Translations under genes and position numbers: made by a program
The notes under the pieces: generated by a model
The model's database searches: none
Seen by the model: only the letters and a program-made list of their open reading frames with translations
What the model was told of the DNA's origin: nothing
Shown here: piece after piece, positions 24,762-32,997 of the stretch
How the letters are laid out: the number at the start of each line of letters is the position of its first letter
Numbering within the stretch: the stretch's first letter is position 1
Assembly (NCBI GenBank): GCA_964494645.1
Contig: CAZBSH010000012.1
Coordinates: 1-47,960 of the forward strand
Direction of reading: 5' to 3'
Length of the DNA: 47,960 nucleotides
DNA from: Christensenella sp964494645
Lineage (GTDB): Bacteria; Bacillota; Clostridia; Christensenellales; Christensenellaceae

Positions 24762-25610
24762 TCACATAATATGCCTGCTAAACCCCTCATGCGCCATCAA
24801 GCGGTCCGCAATATCTCCCGCGCTGCCACGCCACAGATCAATCTTTTCCTTTTTTTCGATCCCGCCATTGATGATCATTTTGATCCTGTCCTCCGCGGAC
24901 AGCGAATCATCGACCGTCACATAGCTTTTTGCGCGCGCATCCGACATTTTGATGTTCACCACCTTGGTGGGCGAACCATCATTGCCGATCTTCGACGGAT
25001 CAAGCGATAAATCCGCCACTTTCAGCAGTTTTACCTGCTTATCCGTTTGTCCGGGTCGCCTTGGCTTGTTAACGCCCTTTAGCACGCATACAAGCGCCGG
25101 AAGCTTCGTTTCATAAAACTCGATATTTTTCCCCACTTCCCGCTGTACCGTCATATGCTCTTTTTCTATTTGCATATCGCGCACATACGTAAACTGCGGA
25201 ATATCCAAATTCTCAGCAATGATCGGTCCTACCTGTCCTGTACAGCCGTCTATCGCCTCGTTGCCGCATACAATCAGGTCATACCCAAGCTTTTTTGCTA
25301 CCTCGGCAAGTGTATAGCCTGTAGCAAGCGTGTCCGACCCGCCAATCAAACGATCGGATACAAGCACCGCTTCATCTGCGCCCATCTCCAAACAATACTC
25401 GAGCGTAGTACTCGCCTGCATCGGTCCCATCGAAACAACGGTCACCTTTCCCCCTATCAAATCGCGCAGCGCAAGCGCAGTCTCCACGCCGTTTTCGTCA
25501 TACGGATTGATAATACTCGGAACTCCCTCACGTACCAAATTGTTCGTTTTGCTGTCTATTTTGACTTCGCTTGTATCCGGTACCTGCTTCACAAATACGA
25601 TGATATCCAT
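24762..25610 (-). CDS. etfB: Electron transfer flavoprotein beta subunit
   Basis: This 282-residue EtfB is the partner of the downstream EtfA. Family features are MDIIVFVKQVPDTSEVKID at the start, NPYDENGVETALALRD, LEMGADEAVLVSDR, CGNEAIDGCTGQVGP and LPALVCVLKGVNKPR. The start at 25610 has GGGAGG just upstream. A longer reading from 25691 would overlap the OYE-like gene by 67 bases and lacks family similarity. The GNEAIDGCTGQVGP stretch lines the nucleotide-binding site that holds FAD in bifurcating ETFs and AMP in others; which applies here cannot be decided by eye. Confidence 0.95.
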   Translation of the reverse strand: MDIIVFVKQVPDTSEVKIDSKTNNLVREGVPSIINPYDENGVETALALRDLIGGKVTVVSMGPMQASTTLEYCLEMGADEAVLVSDRLIGGSDTLATGYTLAEVAKKLGYDLIVCGNEAIDGCTGQVGPIIAENLDIPQFTYVRDMQIEKEHMTVQREVGKNIEFYETKLPALVCVLKGVNKPRRPGQTDKQVKLLKVADLSLDPSKIGNDGSPTKVVNIKMSDARAKSYVTVDDSLSAEDRIKMIINGGIEKKEKIDLWRGSAGDIADRLMAHEGFSRHIM

Positions 25611-25624
25611 ACTACGTCCTCCCC

Positions 25625-27592
25625 TCATATCCTGCGCGCCAAAACTTCGGCTTCTAATATCGCCTGTTCTATCGCGCGCGGAGCGGTGCAATCGCCTGCG
25701 GAGTATACCTCCGCCCGTCTCCCCTTAAACGCCTTATAAAGCCCGTTTATCGACCTGCTTTGTCCCGCGATCAATACCGTATCCAGTCCCGAAAGACGCA
25801 TTTCCTTGTGATTATATACGTTTTCTAAAATAACATCGCCGCCTTCAAAGCCGATAATCGCGTGGTTTGCGATAATGTTTGCGCCATTCTCGTAAAGCCG
25901 CTTGTTTAACAGATAAACCTGACCGCTTTCAATATCGGTGCCCACACTTGCGGATGGCGTTACGATCGTCACTTCCGCATTCAACGCCATACAATAATCC
26001 GCTACGCCGCCGCCCTGCCAAAATCCGATATCGTCATATACCAACACATGATTGCCGATCTTTTCCACATCACGCAGCGCTTCGCGCACATCTGTTACGG
26101 TCATCGTCGCCGTTTCAAGCCCCTTGAATTCCGGTATGAGCGGCACAGAGCCCGTCGCTACAACAAGCACATCGGGGTCTGTTTTTTCCACCAGCGCCTC
26201 ATCCACTTCCGTGTTGTAATGCACACTTACCCCAAGCTCTTGCAACTGTATCCTCAGATAGCGGTATACCTCTTCGAGCTCGTTGCGATAGGGTAATTTC
26301 TCCGCCAAACGTACCTGCCCCCCCGCAACGCTATCCTTTTCATATACTTCCACATCATGCCCGCGTCTTGCTGCGATCTCCGCTACTTTCAATCCCGCGA
26401 CACCCGCGCCCGCCACCATGACTCTCTTCTTTGTTTCAGCCGCTTCTATCGTATCGATCCCAAAATGCTTTTCCCTGCTTACCGCGGGATTTTGGATGCA
26501 TTCTACATAAATTCCGTCCACTCCCACGCACCCCTCGTTGCAGCCGATACAGTGACGGATATCATCAAGTCTGCCCTCCGCCGTCTTATTGGGGGTTTCC
26601 GGGTCACACAAAAGCTGGCGGCACATGCCGATCAGATCCGCATTCCCTTCCGCAAGAATGGTTTCCGCCTGCACCGGATCGTTGATGCGCCCAAACGCCA
26701 CAATCGGGATATCCACATTTTTCTTGAGCTCTGCGCTCTCATAGATCGCCCAGCCAAGCGGCAGCGGCGACGGCGGGATCTGCATATACCAACTGCTGAA
26801 CGTCCCCGCGTCCGTACTCAAATAATCAACGCCACCCTCTTCCAATGCCTTGGCTAACTTCATACCATATTCGAGCGAATATCCATACCATGTAAATTCA
26901 TCTACGCATAGCCTGATGCCGATCGGATAATCCGGTCCTACCGCCTCGCGGATGCCCGCAATGATCTCCAGCGGATAGCGCATACGGTTTTCAAAGCTGC
27001 CGCCGTATTCATCCTCTCTGCGGTTAAAAAACGGGGAAACAAAGGTGCGCAGCAATCCGTCATGCGCGATCTTCAGTTCCACCGCGTCCCATCCAAGCTC
27101 TTTTTGCCAAGCTGCGGAATGAATGTAATATTCTTTGATCTGCTGCATCTCCTCTTTTTCAAGTTCTTTGGTATTAAAATGACAATATGGCTCGTTCATC
27201 TGCGTCGGGGCGACCAAAAGCTGAGGAGGATTCAGCAACGTCGTATGGCCGCCCTGATTCAGTTGCGTAATGGCTTTGCATCCGTATTCATGCACTTCGT
27301 CCGCCAGCCGTTTGAAGTTATCCCCGTTTCTTGGCTCAAAGCCCAACACGTATTTAAAAGACATTTGGCTGTTCGGGTCGACATTCTGGCTCACCGTCAC
27401 AGCTGCCGCACCGCCTTTTGCGCGCTCTACATAATGCCTAACATTTCTGTCAGAAAATAATCCGTTTGCCAAATACCCCTCGTCTATCGCATATCCCGTG
27501 TGATGGGGCAAAAAAACAAACCTGTTCTTGAATGTCACTTTCCCCATCTTGAATGGAGAAAGCAAATGCTTGAAGTCGTTGTTCGTTCCCAT
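25625..27592 (-). CDS. FMN/FAD/[4Fe-4S] oxidoreductase of the OYE / 2,4-dienoyl-CoA reductase / TMADH family
   Basis: This 655-residue flavoenzyme has an N-terminal OYE-type TIM barrel (about 1-340), a [4Fe-4S] site at Cys348/351/355/365 (CIGCNEGCVGVDGIYVEC), and an FAD/NAD(P) domain with VAGAGVAGLKVAEIAARRG at 393-411. The architecture matches trimethylamine dehydrogenase, 2,4-dienoyl-CoA reductase, cinnamate-type enoate reductases and the BaiCD family. The usual active-site stretch reads ELKIAHDGLLRTFVSPFFNRR (His177) rather than the HGAHGYL of enoate reductases, so the chemistry may differ. It immediately precedes etfB (14 bases). TMADH-type members donate electrons to ETF, while reductases receive them. 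The start at 27592 is preferred over 27616 because AAAGGA precedes it. Confidence 0.9.
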   Translation of the reverse strand: MGTNNDFKHLLSPFKMGKVTFKNRFVFLPHHTGYAIDEGYLANGLFSDRNVRHYVERAKGGAAAVTVSQNVDPNSQMSFKYVLGFEPRNGDNFKRLADEVHEYGCKAITQLNQGGHTTLLNPPQLLVAPTQMNEPYCHFNTKELEKEEMQQIKEYYIHSAAWQKELGWDAVELKIAHDGLLRTFVSPFFNRREDEYGGSFENRMRYPLEIIAGIREAVGPDYPIGIRLCVDEFTWYGYSLEYGMKLAKALEEGGVDYLSTDAGTFSSWYMQIPPSPLPLGWAIYESAELKKNVDIPIVAFGRINDPVQAETILAEGNADLIGMCRQLLCDPETPNKTAEGRLDDIRHCIGCNEGCVGVDGIYVECIQNPAVSREKHFGIDTIEAAETKKRVMVAGAGVAGLKVAEIAARRGHDVEVYEKDSVAGGQVRLAEKLPYRNELEEVYRYLRIQLQELGVSVHYNTEVDEALVEKTDPDVLVVATGSVPLIPEFKGLETATMTVTDVREALRDVEKIGNHVLVYDDIGFWQGGGVADYCMALNAEVTIVTPSASVGTDIESGQVYLLNKRLYENGANIIANHAIIGFEGGDVILENVYNHKEMRLSGLDTVLIAGQSRSINGLYKAFKGRRAEVYSAGDCTAPRAIEQAILEAEVLARRI

Positions 27593-27633
27593 TGCAAGTT
27601 TTCCTTTCGTTCGCATGTTTTATTCTGGTTGTC

Positions 27634-27686
27634 TATGCGTCCTGTGGCGGCGCGGCCCTATCAAAACCGCGCCGCCGAAACGCATA
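27634..27686 (-). other. GC-rich intercistronic hairpin between importer and catabolic genes
   Basis: Inner 10-base arms GGCGGCGCGG (27646-27655) and CCGCGCCGCC (27667-27676) sit within outer arms TATGCGT (27634-27640) and ACGCATA (27680-27686). No T-tract follows on the minus strand. It may block 3'-to-5' decay of the importer message or partly reduce read-through. Confidence 0.6.
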
Positions 27687-27713
27687 TAAGAAACATATGG
27701 AGCGTAGGTCTCG

Positions 27714-28631
27714 TTATTTACTGATCAAGCCTTTCCTGTCGGTTGTGATAATGATACACACCAAGAAGATAATCCCCTTGATCAGTTGTTGCGTGATCGG
27801 GTCCGCCCCGATCAGAACAAGCCCATTTGTCAGGCAGGTCAGCATCATCGCGCCGATAATGACAGCCATATAGTTGGATTTTGCGCCACCGGATACGGAA
27901 AGTCCGCCTAAGACCAACGCGATCATTACATTTGTTTCCGTCAGGTTGCCCGTCTGCGCCGTTGCCGATCCTGTACGTACCAGCGCGAAAAACGCCGCCA
28001 CGCCGGCAAGAGCGCCCGCGATCACAAAAGCAATCACCTTCACCCTGTCGACATTCACACCTGAATACGTCGCCGCAACCTCACCGGAGCCGATCGCACG
28101 TACCTGTCGTCCGAGCTTCGTAAAACGGAAAATGATAAAGCCCAGCGCGACAATTGCCGCCACCACGACAAACTTTCCGATGAGATTATCGTATTCATAG
28201 ATCGCATACGGTGTTTCCACACGAAAATTACTGGTGAAAAACACGATCAATCCTCTGAAAATAAACATCGTACACATCGTGACGATGAACGATTGTATCT
28301 TGAACTTCGAATGCATCACACCATTCAGAAGCCCAATACCCGCTCCTACGCCAACCGCCGCCACAATCGCGAGCGGAATGCTTACCGTAGAAACGACCGC
28401 TGCCACATAGCATGCGAGACCTACAATCGACCCTTGCGAAAAATCAAGCGATCCCATCGTCATGACAAACATAACGCCCGCCGAACAAATCAGCAGTGTA
28501 AGCGCCTGTTCTATGATCAGCTTCCAGTTGGAGCCGTCCATGGATTTCCCCTGCGTCATCACAGCGAACAATACAATGACGATCACAAGCCCCAGGTATG
28601 GAATAGCGCTTTGTAACATCTTTTTATTCAT
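27714..28631 (-). CDS. Ribose/galactose-type ABC importer permease (RbsC-like), second copy
   Basis: This 305-residue polytopic membrane protein of the BPD_transp_2 (RbsC/MglC/AraH) family has about eight to ten hydrophobic segments. Family-typical stretches are MTMGSLDFSQGSIVGLACY, GLLNGVMHSKFKIQSFIVTM, LGRQVRAIGSGEVAATYSGVNVDRVK and the C-terminal AVIIGAMMLTCLTNGLVLIG. The EAA-like coupling segment precedes FVIAGALAGVAAFF. It starts 12 bases after the ATPase gene with a GGGGGG ribosome binding site. With the permease at 30182-31114 it forms a heterodimeric channel. It is followed by a strong hairpin and then the catabolic genes. Confidence 0.93.
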   Translation of the reverse strand: MNKKMLQSAIPYLGLVIVIVLFAVMTQGKSMDGSNWKLIIEQALTLLICSAGVMFVMTMGSLDFSQGSIVGLACYVAAVVSTVSIPLAIVAAVGVGAGIGLLNGVMHSKFKIQSFIVTMCTMFIFRGLIVFFTSNFRVETPYAIYEYDNLIGKFVVVAAIVALGFIIFRFTKLGRQVRAIGSGEVAATYSGVNVDRVKVIAFVIAGALAGVAAFFALVRTGSATAQTGNLTETNVMIALVLGGLSVSGGAKSNYMAVIIGAMMLTCLTNGLVLIGADPITQQLIKGIIFLVCIIITTDRKGLISK

Positions 28632-28643
28632 GATGTTTCCCCC

Positions 28644-30149
28644 CTAGATCATATAATGAATGATTTTTTCTTCGGAAAGCCCCTCTTCTCGCAGCAGCTC
28701 GCCTGTGATCGCGCCGTCCTTTAGGATGACAAGCCTGTCACACATACCGATCAGCTCCAGGATCTCCTCTGAAATCATGACGATGGATTTGCCCTGCTTG
28801 ACAAGTTCCTGCATCAGCTCATAAATAGAGGCCTTGACCATGACGTCGATGCCCCTTGTCGGGCTGTCCAGCACAAGGATATCAGAATCCCTGCCCAACC
28901 ATTTTGCAAGCACCACCTTTTGTTTGTTACCGCCGGAAAGCGCCGACACAAACTGGTTGATGGTTTCCATCTTTACATTCATTTTTGTTGCGTATTCGTC
29001 TGTAAATTTACGTTCCCGTTTGGGGGAAATAAACCCTTTTTTCTGTAGCTTGTCCATGCTGCTTAAGCACACGTTATCAAGAATGCTCGCGTTGATCATC
29101 AGCCCTTCCTGATCCCTGTTCTTAGAAGCATACGCCACATCGTTTACGATCGCCGTCTTGATGTTATCAATCTCCACATTCTTTTGCGGCAAGCTCACCG
29201 TACCCGTTTGTTTTTCAAGCGCGCCGAACATCACCTTTCCAAGCTCGTGCATGCCCGATTCCGTCAATCCGCCGATACCGAGGATCTCTCCCTTATGCAG
29301 TTCCAAATTGATATTTTTGAGCATTCCCTCCACATTCACATCCGCAAGCGACATCACAACCTCGCCGCCTATGTTCGAATGCGTATCTTCCCTGTAATAC
29401 TTTCCGGAGAGTTCTCTTCCGACCATATACTTTTTCAAGTCGTCCTCACTTACCTCCTCTGTGACAGGAAAAGACTTGATGTGTTCACCGTCGCGCAGCA
29501 CGGTAATGGAGTCACAAAGCTCCAGCACCTCTTGCAAATCATGCGAAATAACGATTACGGAGCCGCCGCGTGCTTTCACCCTATGGATCAGCGCATACAG
29601 CTTTTCGCGCCCGTCATGGCTGAGCGCTGTCGTCGTTTCGTCTACCACCAACAAGCTTGGGTCAAAGTATGTCGCCTTCACAAGCTCAATCATTTTTCTT
29701 TCTTCAAACGTATAGTGCGCGATATCGTCTGCCGGATCGATCTTATCAAACCCAAAAACATCCAGATATTCGCGTGCTTTTTTATTCATCTTCTTGGAGT
29801 CGACGATACCGTTTCTGATAAATAGTTCCTCGTTGCCAAAGAAGATATTTTCCGCTACGGTAAGATCCTCGATGGTGTTCATCTCCTGCACGATGATGCT
29901 CACGCCATGCTTGTTCGCATCCAACTGGTTTTTCGGTTCGTATTTCTGCCCTTCTAAAAACATTTCTCCCGAGGTCACGGTGTGGATCCCTGTGACCATA
30001 TTCGTGATCGTCGATTTCCCCGATCCATTTTCCCCGATCAGACCATGTATCTCTCCTTTGTATACTTCAAAGGAAACCTGCTTTACGGCTTTGGTCACGC
30101 CAAATGTTTTGGAAAGGTCCTGAGTTCTCAATAATATTTCTTTACTCAT
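28644..30149 (-). CDS. Ribose-type ABC importer ATPase with two nucleotide-binding domains (RbsA/MglA-like)
   Basis: This 501-residue tandem ATPase powers the two neighbouring permeases. Domain 1 has Walker A GLIGENGSGKSTITNM and Walker B LLVVDETTTAL, but its signature is degenerate (HYTFEERKMIELVKA). Domain 2 has a good signature LSGGNKQKVVLAKWL, but no Walker A lysine (GGLTESGMHELGKVM), and Walker B reads VLDSPTRGID with Ser in place of Glu. Only one composite ATP site should be active. Some of this asymmetry is usual in the MglA/RbsA family. AGGAGG precedes the ATG; spacing to the permease genes is 12 and 32 bases. Confidence 0.95.
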   Translation of the reverse strand: MSKEILLRTQDLSKTFGVTKAVKQVSFEVYKGEIHGLIGENGSGKSTITNMVTGIHTVTSGEMFLEGQKYEPKNQLDANKHGVSIIVQEMNTIEDLTVAENIFFGNEELFIRNGIVDSKKMNKKAREYLDVFGFDKIDPADDIAHYTFEERKMIELVKATYFDPSLLVVDETTTALSHDGREKLYALIHRVKARGGSVIVISHDLQEVLELCDSITVLRDGEHIKSFPVTEEVSEDDLKKYMVGRELSGKYYREDTHSNIGGEVVMSLADVNVEGMLKNINLELHKGEILGIGGLTESGMHELGKVMFGALEKQTGTVSLPQKNVEIDNIKTAIVNDVAYASKNRDQEGLMINASILDNVCLSSMDKLQKKGFISPKRERKFTDEYATKMNVKMETINQFVSALSGGNKQKVVLAKWLGRDSDILVLDSPTRGIDVMVKASIYELMQELVKQGKSIVMISEEILELIGMCDRLVILKDGAITGELLREEGLSEEKIIHYMI

Positions 30150-30181
30150 TTTGTTCTCCTCCTATCTTCATAGGGAAGCGG

Positions 30182-31114
30182 TTATTTCACCACTTCGGCC
30201 TTTCCCTTGTTTCGCAATCCCATTGCCGCCACGATCACAAGCAATATCACCCCGATGATCGTGTTTTGCAGTGTCGAATCCAGCCCGTTTGTCATAATGC
30301 CGCTGATGATCATTGCGATAATAAATTCGCCAATGATGATCGAGATAACAGGATTGACATATTTTTTGAACGCCAGCCCGATAAAGCAGCCCATGATGGG
30401 CGTAAAATTCCTTGCCATGCTGCTCATGCCCTGTACGGGAATGACCGTCGAGCTATAACAGATGGTCAGTAGCGCTGTAATCCCTGTGAATAAACCACAA
30501 AGGACAAAGCCGATCACTTTATATTTTGAAACGTTGACGCCCATATTTTGCGCCATCGGTTCGTTTTTACCAATTGCCTTGATATAGATCCCTGTGCGTG
30601 TAAATTTGATGATGAACATCGCGATCGCAAACGCGATCACCGCGATAATGATATTCCAGGGTGCCTGCCCTAATATCCGGTATTGCTCCGCCAACACATA
30701 GCTGTTGCCACCCGCCAGATAGCTTGCGACACATTCGTAAATAATCATCAGCCCTACCGTCGCAATGATAGACGGTATCTTGAACTTCAGATACAAAAAT
30801 CCATTTGCAACGCCTACCAGCGTCCCTACCAAAACCGCGCCAATAACAAGTCCTACAAAACCAAACTGTACAGACAGCATACACGCGACAAGCGCGCTCA
30901 GGATAATGTTTGCCCCGATACTAAAGTCAAACAGCCCCATCGTAAGTACGAAGTAAAAGCCGCACGCCGCGATGGATGGCAGCAGACACTGCTGCAGCAG
31001 GATAAACAAGCTCTCCGGACTACCGAAGCGGGTAGGTTGCAGGATAAAAAACACCAGATAGGTAACAACGAGTAAACCCAGCAGTAAAACCAAACTCTTC
31101 ACTTTGTTTTTCAT
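30182..31114 (-). CDS. Ribose/galactose-type ABC importer permease, first copy
   Basis: This 310-residue BPD_transp_2-family permease is related to the protein at 27714-28631. The N-terminal hydrophobic helix is SLVLLLGLLVVTYLVFFI. Family stretches are LTMGLFDFSIGANIILSAL, GVANGFLYLKFKIPSIIATVG, GIYIKAIGKNEPMAQNMGVNVSK and SSMARNFTPIMGCFIGLAF. The two permeases differ clearly, which suggests a heterodimer rather than a recent duplication. It follows the binding-protein gene by 111 bases that hold a strong hairpin. Confidence 0.92.
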   Translation of the reverse strand: MKNKVKSLVLLLGLLVVTYLVFFILQPTRFGSPESLFILLQQCLLPSIAACGFYFVLTMGLFDFSIGANIILSALVACMLSVQFGFVGLVIGAVLVGTLVGVANGFLYLKFKIPSIIATVGLMIIYECVASYLAGGNSYVLAEQYRILGQAPWNIIIAVIAFAIAMFIIKFTRTGIYIKAIGKNEPMAQNMGVNVSKYKVIGFVLCGLFTGITALLTICYSSTVIPVQGMSSMARNFTPIMGCFIGLAFKKYVNPVISIIIGEFIIAMIISGIMTNGLDSTLQNTIIGVILLVIVAAMGLRNKGKAEVVK

Positions 31115-31167
31115 AAAATTTTACCTACGTCTCTTTGTTTATTTCTTTTCTCCGGGAATCGCCTGCC

Positions 31168-31195
31168 ATCCGCCCGGGAATCCTCCCGGGCGGAT
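31168..31195 (-). other. Intercistronic hairpin after the binding-protein gene
   Basis: Perfect 12-base arms ATCCGCCCGGGA (31168-31179) and TCCCGGGCGGAT (31184-31195) enclose a 4-base loop with no T-tract. Stems in this position commonly stabilise binding-protein mRNA so that it exceeds the membrane subunits; that role is inferred here. Confidence 0.7.
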
Positions 31196-31225
31196 ACAAG
31201 CCTTACCTTTAATTTCTGCTCTGCC

Positions 31226-32431
31226 TTATTTCTTAAGGTCAGCGTGTCTTGTCATAACATCCTGCAATGACAGGCTCTGTGCCGCTTTCACAAAATCGTC
31301 CTTTGTAAGGGACGGGTTATGCGTGATAGAAAGCTGCTGGATTTCTTCTGCCGTATAGGGCAGGATGTCTCCGCGGAACCATTCGTCAAATGCCTTTGCT
31401 TCTTCGCCGCTCGTTACATAGATCATGTCCATAACGATCTCAACCGGCTCTTTTGCCCACTCTGCGCCCGCTACGGAATTGTAAGCCAGCATGAACGAGA
31501 AGAACGGGTCACACCAGTGTCCGCCGGACATTGCGTCAAGCGTACCGCTTTCCATGTCCTCGATCAGCGTATCCGTGAAGTCTGTGGAAACAAGTACGAT
31601 ATCGTCTGTCTTGTTTGCCTTTTGCAGCGCGCTCATTGCGCCGATCAGGTTTTCACCGCCGCCGCCAACAACGACAAGCGCATCCATTTCCGGATACGAA
31701 GCCAGATAGTTTTCCGTAACCTGTGTGCCCTGTTCGCCTGTCGCTACTTCCCATGTTTCCGCAACAACCTTGATACCAAATTCGTCAAATGCTTTCATGT
31801 AACCGGCATATCTTGTTTCCGCTGTCAGATCGCCGTGGTTGAAGTTGATGATACCAACGTTTTTGCAGCCCTTTTCATTCACGATCTTGCCCATGTTGTA
31901 ACCGACCTGCATTTCGTCCTCGTGTACCTGTCCGCCGTAATTAGCAGAAGAGAACGCCGCGTTTTTGACATCTTCCTCATTGAGCGTACGGAAGAACTGG
32001 AACACCTTTCCATCATACTGTTCAGCGATCTTTAATGCCTTGGGGATCTGTCCCTCAGCCGTGTTGCATACGATGACCGCATCGCAGCCGCTTGCAAACA
32101 GGTTCTCGATGCCGGTAACGACTTTTTCATCCTCAAAATCGTTTGCCGCATACTCAACGTCGCAGTCAAGCGCTTCCGCCGCAGAGTCGATCATCCTCTT
32201 CAGATCTTGTGCCAGAGGCATTGTGTAGTTAAAGAAGTTGACGCCGATTTTGATCCTCTCGCCGTCCGCCTTAGGCGCCGCACTGTCTTTTGCCGCCTCT
32301 ACCGTAGCAGCCGCATCGTTTGATGCCGCCGAATCGCTCGGAGCAGCGCTCTGTGTAGCAGGTGCGCCGCACCCCACCACCATCGCTCCCAGTAATGCAA
32401 CACACATTACAACCAACAAAATTTTTTTCAT
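31226..32431 (-). CDS. Sugar ABC transporter substrate-binding lipoprotein
   Basis: This 401-residue lipoprotein is tethered outside the membrane and delivers the ligand to the importer. The signal peptide MKKILLVVMCVALLGAMVVG ends in a lipobox with Cys21, followed by an Ala/Ser-rich linker to about residue 56. The mature part is a type I periplasmic-binding fold (Peripla_BP_4), visible in ERIKIGVNFFNYTMPLAQDL, SGCDAVIVCNTAEGQIPKAL, CKNVGIINFNHGDLTAETRY and MDALVVVGGGGENLIGAMS. It is the first gene of the operon, with AAAGGAG before the ATG. The ligand is unknown; the downstream araBDA and GH4 genes suggest an arabinose-containing glycoside or free pentose. Confidence 0.93.
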   Translation of the reverse strand: MKKILLVVMCVALLGAMVVGCGAPATQSAAPSDSAASNDAAATVEAAKDSAAPKADGERIKIGVNFFNYTMPLAQDLKRMIDSAAEALDCDVEYAANDFEDEKVVTGIENLFASGCDAVIVCNTAEGQIPKALKIAEQYDGKVFQFFRTLNEEDVKNAAFSSANYGGQVHEDEMQVGYNMGKIVNEKGCKNVGIINFNHGDLTAETRYAGYMKAFDEFGIKVVAETWEVATGEQGTQVTENYLASYPEMDALVVVGGGGENLIGAMSALQKANKTDDIVLVSTDFTDTLIEDMESGTLDAMSGGHWCDPFFSFMLAYNSVAGAEWAKEPVEIVMDMIYVTSGEEAKAFDEWFRGDILPYTAEEIQQLSITHNPSLTKDDFVKAAQSLSLQDVMTRHADLKK

Positions 32432-32619
32432 GTTCTTTCTCCTTTTCCCTCTTTATCTTTTTTTGTCTTTTTGACAAATTTCATTTTCTTTGAAAAACAG
32501 TAAAACAAATACACCGGCAGCCCGCCCTATCTTAAAAAAGCACCTGCCCTGTTGATGTCCATTCAATTTTTATTCCATGAGTTTCCCGGAAAATTGTACC
32601 GGTTTCCTTTGCTATATGT

Positions 32620-32648
32620 AACTTAACATTTTGCAATACATGTGTCAA
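32620..32648 (-). promoter_or_regulatory. Candidate promoter of the 13-gene operon
   Basis: Perfect -35 TTGACA (32648-32643 on the minus strand) with 17-base spacing to a poor -10 TAAGTT (32625-32620). A weak -10 would suit an activated or tightly regulated promoter. Confidence 0.35.
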
Positions 32649-32653
32649 CGTGT

Positions 32654-32667
32654 TTTCAGCGATTTCA
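32654..32667 (-). promoter_or_regulatory. cre-like site (CcpA)
   Basis: TGAAATCGCTGAAA on the minus strand matches 13 of 14 positions of TGWNANCGNTNWCA. It lies five bases upstream of the candidate -35. It suggests carbon catabolite control of the operon. Confidence 0.4.
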
Positions 32668-32924
32668 ACGCAAACTTGTATTACTATAAGCTGATTTTAT
32701 CCAAAAACTTGTACTATCTATTCCATATTTTTACATTTTTATATTATTTTTACTCGCAAACCTAAAAAATAATGACATCTTGTATCAGATCTGTCTTAAT
32801 TTCTTATCACCACTTGTATCTTCTATATTTTTCGTGATAAAACGATACCGTTTCAGCAAGTGTTACAGATTTTCCGTCCATTTCTGTACTGTTTTATTGC
32901 GAAGTTGTATTTCTTTTGTCATGA

Positions 32925-32970
32925 AAACGCAAAAAACATCTCCGTTTTCTTATCCTAAAGCGGAGATGTT
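32925..32970 (-). terminator. Terminator of the amidase gene
   Basis: Arms AACATCTCCG (32970-32961 on the minus strand) and CGGAGATGTT (32944-32935) enclose a 16-base loop and are followed by TTTTGCGTTTT. It lies about 27 bases after the amidase stop codon. Confidence 0.85.
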
Positions 32971-32997
32971 CCTTCCATCATCGGTCATGACAAAATT

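Larger units (their letters stand above)
32592..32910 (+). repeat. Six TTGTAY half-sites, five matching ANTTGTAY (AraR-like)
   Basis: TTGTAC or TTGTAT occurs in one orientation at 32594, 32676, 32709, 32780, 32814 and 32905. All except the one at 32780 fit ANTTGTAY, which matches one arm of the B. subtilis AraR operator (ATTTGTAC plus its inverse). Two pairs are 33 and 34 bases apart. None has a good inverted partner. Confidence 0.45.
32432..32924 (-). promoter_or_regulatory. Long AT-rich control region of the importer/arabinose operon
   Basis: About 490 bases without a credible gene lie upstream of the binding-protein gene. They contain a candidate promoter, a cre-like site and six same-orientation TTGTAY half-sites (separate entries). 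The size is unusual for a simple promoter and suggests multi-site regulation. Confidence 0.6.
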
